Shown piece by piece: positions 55,801-64,000 of a stretch of DNA of 64,000 nucleotides. The notes under the pieces are model-generated. The model had not been told where the DNA came from and did not search any database. It saw only the letters and a program-made list of their open reading frames with translations. The DNA is from Oscheius tipulae. Lineage: Eukaryota > Nematoda > Chromadorea > Rhabditida > Rhabditidae. The position numbers and the translations under genes were made by a program. The first letter of the stretch is position 1. Every line of letters begins with the position of its first letter. The stretch is from assembly GCA_037178975.1 (NCBI GenBank), contig JASJZH010000005.1:8394501-8458500 (forward strand), read 5' to 3'.

Positions 55801-58800
55801 ACGGCTCTTGGCTGCCGATTGAGCTCTTTATCAGAGACGAAACTACACACACTGGTGGCCAACATGTCGACCATAACCACCTCCAAAATGATCTCCTTGA
55901 AACAACATACTCTGGAGATGGTCAGACGTGATCCGTCGCAGTTTGTACAGAAAGTTCAGGTGAGAGAAGTGAGTGACAGTAACAGTGGCTTTCTTCAGAG
56001 AGCTGTCGTTTTTGTAATCCGCTCCAGCCAGGCTCTGAACTACGGGATCAGTGTCCTACCACAGGGCATCGACGCTGCCTCCCTGATCAGTCAGCCACCA
56101 CTTCGGATGGCCTTCCTGAAGTTCTTCCCGATCAACTGGAAAGCTGGGCGGATTCAAGAGTTCTACCACACGTCCACTGACAGTCTAGCCAGTCTTGGCG
56201 GGTTGAGATTCTTGGTCTATCTCTACGCCAAGGCAGTGAGCGACGGGCTCTCGTTTACCGTACAATTGAAAGCTCTGAATCTGCTGCTCTCGACTGTTCG
56301 GACCGGATCACTGCTGACTACTGAAGCCAAGGAGATCAATCTAGCTGTTATTTTGAGCAGGATACTGACCAGTACACAAGCAGCTGTCAACGATGAAATA
56401 CTTGATGTGAGTAACCTATCTAGTCTCTCCGTCTCTCTGTTTCTCTGCCTTTCTGTCTCGAATTGAAAGATTCCAGGTCCTGCTCCGATTCTGCATCGAG
56501 TTCACCGACTACAATCTGTATCTGGAAGACTTGCATACCTCGAGGGAAGAGTCAAGCGAGAGTCTATACGAGCTCGATTCCTATAATGTGAGTCCCTTCA
56601 ACAAAACCAAGAATTTTGGAATATTTAGGCTGTTCTCCGCGAGCCTGAACTCTTGGTCACACTCTGTTGTCGCTATGAGATATGGCAGCGGGACAGATTC
56701 ATCTACTGGAGAAAAATAGTCCACCATATCTCGAACATTCTTGACCCGGAAATTTGCTCAACACCGCACAAGTTCAATCGAAATCAACTGGTGGCGGAAG
56801 ACATGCTTCCAAAGTTTCTGCATGTAGGTAGCAGAGAGACAGAGAGGCAGAATGACAAATGATGATTCGTTCTTTAGTGTATCCAAGAGATGATTGGCAA
56901 CATCATCGACTTCCCGGACTTTGACGAGTCCGAATTTGTGACCGATGTTCGAGCAATCATACAGTTCTTGCTCGGCTCGCCCGAGACACCTCAAACTGTC
57001 GCCCAGCTCTGGCACTTTGTCTTTCTCAGCCATCCTGCAAATGACGCCTACATCGAACACTTGGTACAGGGACATACCTCTTGGATTGTGCCAGGTAAGA
57101 GGCTGCTTTACACTTCTACTAGTCATCACATTATAATTTTTTGTACGGGTGAATGGGAAGAGATGGATAGGGGCTCATATACGTTGGCAGCGATAGGACA
57201 GAGACAAAAGACAGTCATTGAACTAATTAGGCTACCAAAAGAAATATTGACCAGTTTGACCCACCAAAGCTTCAATTCTACACCTTTACTCAGTAGGAGC
57301 AGAGATTGCCAAACGTTCTGAACAGAGTGAGAAATAGTCACTGACAGGCTGACATAAACAGGATAAGAGCAAGATTTATGATCTGAGGTAGGGGAAGCTG
57401 CCAGAAACTGACAGAGACAGGGGTTATAGGGTTGGTGTCTTTTCATATGACTCTCTTCTAGAGCTGTTCCGCGACGCACCAGAAGGAGAACTGATTGGCG
57501 ATTCTCCCTTGAGTCAGCGTCTTCGACAGTACAATGAGCTTTTGGGAGTTGACTACTTGAAACAGAGCTGGAAGAATGGAAGCTCTCCCTATGAGATGAG
57601 ACGGGTTTTCGAAGAAATGGCTGAAATCCCTGAGGAAGATGTTCTCACGCGGAAACCTATGGTAAATTATCTGGGTAGACGAGAAAAATTATAAAATTCA
57701 GCTTTTTGAGCTCCCTGACTCTAGCAGTAGCTTCGACAGCGGGCTCGAGCCCGGTGAACCTATGGAAAGAGGGAAGGAGGAGAAGAGTCATACGAGATGG
57801 GTGGTCTCTCTACGAGCCGCCATGATGGACATCTTGGCTACGGTTCTTCAAAATGGGTCGGACTCTCTGCTAGCTTGTCTACAGCACGATGTACTCTCGT
57901 GGCATGTGAGTGACAGAAAGATTGGTATAGAGACAGATCAATTTTAGGCGATCGTCATCCTGATGTCCCACCAGCCTGATGCTCGAGTTCGAAATGCCGT
58001 TTGTGACATGCTCCAGAAATTCCTCCTCCGGTGCCCCCCATACACCAAGATTGCATTTCTCCGTCTTCAAGGCTTCCAAATACTGGCCACCCAGCTCCGA
58101 TCCTACCCTCCCACCCAGGAAATTGCCGATTTCCTCTTTAGCATGATGTGTGGCGAGACAATCCGGCTGGGTGATGGTCTCGATCAGACCCATTTGACCA
58201 CTATGAAGGTCGATCAACTCTCTTGTGAGAGTCTGCACGCCATTTTGGTTATCTTCGAGAATTCCGTGACCGATGCCCCACTGTTCTGGAACGTGTCCAA
58301 TGCTCTCTTGAAGACGTTCGAGAACAACTCTCAGTTGCAACAAGCCATGTTGGATTTCGGGCTAATCGATGCCATGGTCGCCTCGTTGAGGAAGATTGCC
58401 TACCATACCCCTAAGAACTACGACATTGTCACGGAGAGGTCGACCACGTCGCCACAACTGGAATGCTGGAACAACCTGGCTCAGAGAATCATCATCTCAG
58501 GAATTCCGTACAGCGATCCTGTACTTGCTAAAAGTTGCGAGAGATTCATCTGGTTGCTTCAGTTGGCCGATATTCAGGCAGCAAAGAGCAAGAGATATTC
58601 GGAGGAGAGAAGAAGACAGGGACATACAGTGATTAGAGGACAGCTTTGCCAGGTGAGGGAGAAAGAAACAGACAGAGAAATAAAGAGACGAAGAGAGAGA
58701 CAGCCCACTTGGACATCCAATTGAGCTCATCCAAATTCCAGATGCTCCACTGCTGGATCGAGTCCATCCGCGTCGTCTTTAGCGAAGAAGGACGATCGGC

Positions 58801-61800
58801 CAGTGCTTCCAGTAGTGTGGACTCACTGTACAAGCGTGGCGATGCCGAGTCCTCATCCTCCTCTCCCTCGACCGAGGTCGACTTTGACTACTGTGAAGAC
58901 GCGATCACCCCGGAGAAGGCCACTCTCCTGGATGGAACCAGTCCCGGAGCCGCATTCTTTGTCCGACCGTTTGCCAACTTGAAAAATCGGATCATGGGTC
59001 CGATATCGAGGAAAGCCTTGAAATGTCCCTACAACAAGAGAACTGGCCCGGCACCCCTGGCCTCGACTGATAATCTACTGGAGAGAATTATCTTTGCTCT
59101 GGATGTCATCTCGACCATCTGTTCTGTACTCATACCCACAGCCGAGGTCACAGAGGAGGAAGAAAACCTCTTCCACTTCTACCTGTACTTTCTCTTGGCT
59201 AGTTGGAAGAGGGAGAAGGAGAACCAGAGGACGGCTGGGCAGACAGTTTGGAACAGGCTCATAATCATGTGTCGAGACAGAGTGAGAGTACATTTAGCCC
59301 AAATTGTGGCCTTTGTTTTGTTCCCGGCCCAGAGAAAACTTTACGAGAATACTGTAGCTACCAATCCAAACACGCGTGAGTCTAGAAAGAGTACATACTA
59401 ATTTTGACTGCTTCAGCTGTCTACCCATCTTGGAAGTCAGAATGGGTCGAGGAGAAACGGCGCCAAGTGGTTAGAGCTCTCTGTCACGAGCTACAGTACC
59501 GACAAAGCCTATCATCGATTCTCAGTGTTAACTTGGTAAGTGATAGTGACTACCTTTGTTAGCAATGTGAATCTTCTTCTCCTCGGTTTCGGTTCCATCG
59601 GGTCGAATGGGGTTCAGCTCCAGTCTCTCCTTTTCATCTCTCCTGATGCAGCTGAGACTGTGGAGTCGAACAGAAGACAGGCATAGCTTCAAGAACGTGG
59701 AGCTCGCTTTTTCTGAAGTAGAATACTGAGTTCTTGAGACGAGAGAAGTCTACCATCTGATGAGAACGAAAACGCTGAACTAGTTTGCCAAACTTTGAAA
59801 TTGCGAACTTTAGACTTGACATGTCAAGGCGTGCCAACGATTTGTATTCAGATGGGCATGGACAGAAACAGACAGGGAAAGTAACAAACCGCTTTCAGGA
59901 CTACGAGTATGCTCTCTGTCTTGGCCTCTATGACCTGGCCTTCCTGTCTCCGATGAAAGCTCCCTTTGAGACCGACTTGACCACCATGATCAAGTTTCTT
60001 ACCTCTGGAAAAATGGGCTCCTCCATCGAAGGATTCACCTCAGAGTGTCTGAACAACATGACCACCGACGAGATTCTCAGTCTGCACAGTTTCTCGCAGC
60101 ACCGGAAGGGGATTATGGCTCAGCTGAGAAGCAAGATGGAAATGTATAGAGACACCGAGAGCAAGGTGACAGCCGAAATCGGTAGTGTCGCTATGGAGGT
60201 GACTCGCGAGGTCGCTGAGCAGATGAATGTCCCAAGAAAGATCTTCATGCGGGCCTCGAAACAAGCTATTGGACAGTTTGTCGATGCCGAGACGTCGCTT
60301 TTGAGCATTGCGAAGGAGATCTGTCATCCGGGAGCCATCTGCTTCGAACAGCGGCATTGGCCAGTTGGATGGGCTCTGGATTCGACTGAGGGACCGATGA
60401 GAGAGAGGAGACGTCTGGTTCCGTACCAGTATCCTTTCGAGTCCAGATTTTTCGCCGTGGAGAAGAGGAACGAAGTGACAGCTGTGAGCTTTGAAACTCC
60501 GTTCCAGCACCTGCTCTTTGACAGTGTGAGTTCTTGCCTCTCTGTTTCTGTTTCTCTGCTTTTCTGTCTCTCTTTATCTCTCTAAAAAAACATTTCAACA
60601 GCACACTTTCAGGAAGGAAGACCTCTTCGCTCCTTCCACGACGCTGCCCAGCTGGACGAACACATCAAACTTTTCCTTGACGCCACGGTCCTGCGAGGGA
60701 CTTTCGAATGCCAAGGAGAGTTGCACGTTGGAGATACGAGGCTGCATTTTGTCGGAGAGAGGGCCCAAACTTCCCAAAAGGGGAGTCTCTGTGATGTGAT
60801 CACTCTGACTTGGAGTTTCGACCAGATCACTGAAATCCAAATGAGAAACCATCTCTTGAATGACGTGGCACTGGAAGTGTTCATTTCCAACGGGGAGACT
60901 TATTTGATCGTTTTTCAGACCAATGAGGTAACTTTCCCTCCAGGGCCACAACCACTCTGTTTCAGAAACGGGGTCAGTTTGTGAAGCTACTGAAAGAGTC
61001 TGGTCTCGACCATCTGTTCCCGAACACTTCGCAACTCATTCAATCCGTCGTGCAAGCTTGGCGACATGGAACTCTCTCCAATTTTGAGTACCTGATGTTC
61101 CTTAACAAGCTGGCTGGACGGTCATTTAACGATCTAATGCAGTATCCGGTCTTCCCCTTCATCCTGTCCGACTACACTTCGGCCACGCTGGATCTAAACA
61201 ACGCCTCCTCGTTCAGGTATGTGGTCTGTCTCTCTGTCTCTATATCTCTCCGTCTTTCTGTCTCTCTCCCATTCAATATCCTGTTCAGAAACCTCCAAAA
61301 GCCGATGGCCATCCAGGACAAGAGAATGGAGTCCCACTACGTCTCCAACTACAACTGTCTCCAAGCCGAGTGTTCCAGGGATCCAGAGAGTGGACCTCTC
61401 CACTTCGGACCCTACCATTACGGTAGTCATTACTCAAACAGCGGAATCGTCGTTCACTATCTGGTTCGTCTGAGTCCTTTCACCCAGATTGCTCTGGAAT
61501 ACCAGGTGAGAATGGTTTAAGAATGTAGAAAGCAAAGACTTTAGGACAACAATTTCGACATTCCTGACCGTCTCTTCAATTCGATCGAGGCCACATGGCG
61601 TCTATCGAGCAGCGAATCAACCACCGATTTCAAGGAGCTTATCCCGGAATTCTTCTGTCTGAGCGAGTTTCTTGTGAACAAGGAGAGGTTGGATCTTGGG
61701 GTGCGGCAAGCCGGTGACCGGGTTGGATCTGTCCGTCTCCCAGCCTGGGTCCCGCAGGACAATCCCCGACTCTTCACACTGGTTCATAGACAGGCGCTGG

Positions 61801-63595
61801 AGGCTGCTGTGGTCACGCAGAATCTACACTCATGGGTCGACCTCATCTTTGGATACAAACAGACAGGGAAACCAGCTCTGGACTCGATTAATGTGTTTCA
61901 TCCGGCGGTAAGCTTGTCACTGTCTCTCTCATGAACAAATTCAGACCTACCTCAACCGGCTGAACGCCGACAAGATCCTCGACGAACTCTCCCAATCGGC
62001 TCTTCGAACAATGGTCAAAAGTTACGGGCAGATGCCTATTCAGGTAGAGTAGGATTATGGGACTCTCTACAGATTTTTCAGATCCTCCAAACACCTCATC
62101 AGCCCCATCTGTATGCCGGAAAAGATAAGAAGGAGAAGGATAAAGACAAGGAGAAAATCCGACCTCCGGCTCCGCTACCCTCAGTAGTCGGGGTTAGATG
62201 GGGAGACTACGTGGGCAGTCCAGAACAGGATCCCTCTCAGATACAAGTGACTCTCTCCGTCAAGGTGCGTCTCTTTGAGACTCTCATTAGTCTACTTCGC
62301 AGTCGTTTGGACTACAGTTAGCTTTCTAGTTGAGCTACCACAAATTGAGTGACTTGCCACCTAATTGCCAATAATTCTTGACTTGCCATCTTTGCTTTGT
62401 GGCCTCGGTCAAACACAAACAAACCAACAGTCAACTACATGCACCATTGCGCTTTCATAGTTAAGATTCAGGGACTAAAGTCGGATCGTCTAGGCAGCAT
62501 CGTTTCCCTACTTGATGGAACTGTCGCTGGATGTACTAGAGACACAGTTCTCATCTCTCTGTCAGCTTCGGAGAATCCCTCGGATCTGCTGTGCAAGACC
62601 AAGGCTCAAAGCTGTCTGGCCGCTGTCTCTTGGCTCTTCTCAGACTCTGTTCTTCGACTTAGACTCATCCAACCGGACCTCCAGCCCTGGATAAACATTC
62701 TGGACTACCATGGGTCGAAGGTGGGAACAGAGAGACAGAGAGAAAGGGAGCAGCTATTTTTTCAGATTTCGAAAGTGACTTACTCCTCTACGAATCACTT
62801 GTTATTCATCGCCTTCACCTCGGGCCTTATTCGGGTTTTCCACATTGAATTCGACAGAAAAGGTCTCCGAACTATCTCCTTCCGCTCGGATCTACTGGCT
62901 CACCATTCATCGGTCGACTGTCTCCTGGTCTGCGACGAGTTCAGTACTGCTGTCTCTGGCGACTCGGACGGAAAAGTTGTCGTCTGGGACATAAACCGCC
63001 TCTCCTTCGTTCGCGTTCTAAGACAGCCGTCTCTTCCAGTCTCGTCTCTCTGCATCTCATCGACATCTGCCGATATAGTGGTCGTCTCTCAACTTGGCTA
63101 TGGGAGTAGAGTCGAACTTTTTACGGTAGGCCTCCCTCTATCTCTCTGTCTCTCTGTCTCTCTTTCTGTCTCTCCATCTCTCTATCTCTTTGTCTACTCA
63201 CTCTCGACCCTATTCTTTCAGATCAACGGTGACCTCGTGGGTTCTATTGGTACAGAAACGCCGGTGATGAGTGTGACGATGACGAATCAGCCAGAAGGCT
63301 GTGCTGTAAATAGTATGGCGCTGGGCATGCAAGACGGTCACATCAGGTAAACAAGCTTAAGGATGAGTCATAGACTGTTTTCAGACTCGTCGAGATGTGG
63401 TGTTTAACAGTCGTGCGGGACATCTGGTACGAGAAGGATCAGGATCCCATCATCAGTGTCACATTCGCCTCCAATGGACGAAAACTCTTTGCACTTTTGG
63501 CCAGCGGTCGAGTTCTCTGCTGGCAGAGCACAGCCACTTTGTCAAAACTGAAAGCCCCACCTTTTGCCTTTATCAATCCACACGATATGACTTAG
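49864..63595 (+). CDS. lyst-1: LYST (beige/Chediak-Higashi) orthologue: BEACH-WD40 lysosome-trafficking regulator
   Basis: A very large gene of several tens of exons. The start at 49864 ([20 protein letters not shown]) is provisional. The N-terminal two-thirds is helical ARM/HEAT-like. A ConA-like domain lies near 55080-55900 ([30 protein letters not shown]). [16 protein letters not shown] precedes the PH-like domain (about 60420-60960). The BEACH domain (about 61070-62040) has [92 protein letters not shown] and NVFHPATY. WD40 repeats follow from RWGDYVGSP to the stop, including [16 protein letters not shown]. The blocks [10 protein letters not shown] and FDIPDR identify LYST rather than neurobeachin. 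It controls size and fission of lysosome-related organelles. The span suggests a protein shorter than human LYST (3801 aa). Confidence 0.93.
50253..50302. repeat. Hairpin in LYST intron
   Basis: GCCCGTACCGCCTTA and TAAGGAGGCAGTACGGGC form a stem with two bulges around a short loop ACATAGCCCTGTTTTGCC. Around it are two loosely similar AT-rich segments containing AAAGTTGTAGAA (50125 and 50380). Confidence 0.5.
52890..52975 (+). repeat. tRNA-like SINE copy in LYST intron
   Basis: A box TGGCGCAGTCGG (52894) and B box GGGATCGAGTCCC (52936), then GACTTGAAAATCTATTTTATTTTG. There is no acceptor stem, so it is a pseudo-tRNA insert. Confidence 0.6.
53759..54130. mobile_element. Long imperfect inverted-repeat element in LYST intron
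   Basis: CAGAGTGCAGAACATCGTAA and AGCCGAAAAGTTTTT (from 53797) are mirrored by AAACTTTTCGGCTTTC and TTCTGTTCTGCACTCTG (to 54092). The match extends outward through TTTCTCGACGGCGTTGGAAG and, more weakly, inward to CATGATAC/GTATCATG. The whole can fold into a long hairpin. No coding capacity; it may slightly overlap the next exon's acceptor region. Confidence 0.65.
55479..55558 (-). repeat. tRNA-like SINE copy in LYST intron
   Basis: Minus-strand TTAGCGCAGTCGGTTGGAGT (A box) and GGGTTCGTTCCC (B box, around 55512), then a T-rich end ATAAACGTTTTTGTC. Antisense to LYST. Confidence 0.6.
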
Positions 63596-63703
63596 CCTCT
63601 CTTAGTTACAATTTCGGGTAGTCTCTCTTCAACCGGTCTCATCAGCACAAGCCTAGTCAAGCTGACAGTCTCTTCATTACGTGTGACCCTTACATTTCAA
63701 AGT

Positions 63704-64000
63704 TTATCTGTTCAATAAAGTGATGAAAAGAAAAAAGAGTGAGGAAAAGAGGGAAAAAGAGGATGAGGTACTGTTACAGTAGTCGGTGTTGCAGCAACAG
63801 ATCTGTAGACCATTCTTGCTCCAGCAGTTGCTGATCTGGAAGTTCGATTTCAGTTCCTATCTCTGTTTCTCTATCTCTGTCTCTCTCTGTCTCACTGTCT
63901 CCTTAACATAGCCTACCTGCGTGGCGTAAGGATCATAGGGATCGTTGTCTGAATTCCTGGCACAATCTCCTTGAGTATCACAGTCGTACTCGACCACCCC
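63704..64000 (-). CDS. Partial Ly6/three-finger-type secreted or GPI-anchored protein (3' part)
   Basis: The gene runs off the right edge. Two exons are visible: one encoding GVVEYDCDTQGDCARNSDND and ending in PYATQ, and a last one with ISNCWSKNGLQICCCNTDYC followed by N. CCC-x2-D-x-CN is the closing motif of Ly6/uPAR and activin-receptor ectodomains. A serine-rich hydrophobic tail (SLFSSLFFLFITLLNR) follows, fitting a GPI signal or a TM helix. The coding end overlaps the region of the LYST polyadenylation signal (plus-strand AATAAA at 63714). The two convergent genes therefore overlap at their 3' ends. Confidence 0.7.

Overview
This is eukaryotic nuclear DNA and almost certainly comes from a nematode. 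Introns are mostly short (about 36-60 bp), with GT-AG ends and TTTCAG-type acceptors. Several start codons sit a few bases after a perfect 3' splice site, as expected for spliced-leader trans-splicing. The gene content is also nematode-like: a serpentine chemoreceptor, ShKT proteins, and a secreted CX3CX3C protein like the pharyngeal-cuticle families of Caenorhabditis. I cannot name the species. Gene models were spliced by eye. For the MCT, AMPK, GOT, both small helical genes and the GPCR, the exon lengths add up to uninterrupted reading frames.

Layout. 0.4-2.6 kb (-): SLC16-type monocarboxylate transporter. 2.6-7.2 kb: mostly non-coding, with a 50-A tract, a TA-flanked MITE and one unassigned exon. 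7.2-10.8 kb (-): AMPK alpha. 11.9-13.5 kb (+): cytosolic aspartate aminotransferase. 14.1-15.7 kb: a Tc1/mariner element whose transposase is split by a copied piece of a host gene. 17.1-19.6 kb (+): exon-modular secreted Cys-rich protein. 19.7-20.4 and 22.2-22.8 kb (-): two paralogous 150-residue helical proteins; the second is the donor of the captured piece. 23.1-24.4 kb (-): 7TM chemoreceptor. 25.4-25.7 kb: a hairpin element beside a decayed exon of the next gene. 26.9-29.8 kb (+): GlcNAc-transferase I. 30.4-33.6 kb (+): two less certain genes and a 178-bp MITE. 34.0-35.4 kb (-): secreted Cys-module/ShKT protein. 36.4-42.1 kb (-): PRRC2. 43.6-49.5 kb (+): SCYL2 pseudokinase, with two antisense ShKT genes nested in one intron. 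49.9-63.6 kb (+): LYST (BEACH/WD40). 63.7 kb to the right edge (-): partial Ly6-like gene.

The housekeeping genes cover energy sensing (AMPK), metabolite transport and transamination, N-glycan maturation in the Golgi, and endosome/lysosome trafficking (SCYL2, LYST). They do not form one pathway. SCYL2 and LYST share a strand and lie about 370 bp apart, so they could be co-transcribed.

The most unusual content is in the mobile and repetitive fraction. The main item is the Pack-type Tc1 element: it carries a donor fragment running from the GPCR stop codon through the promoter and into exon 1 of the helical gene. Other items are about a dozen intronic tRNA-like (SINE) copies, at least three kinds of MITE, and a family of introns filled with GACAGAGA/TCTCTGTC repeats.
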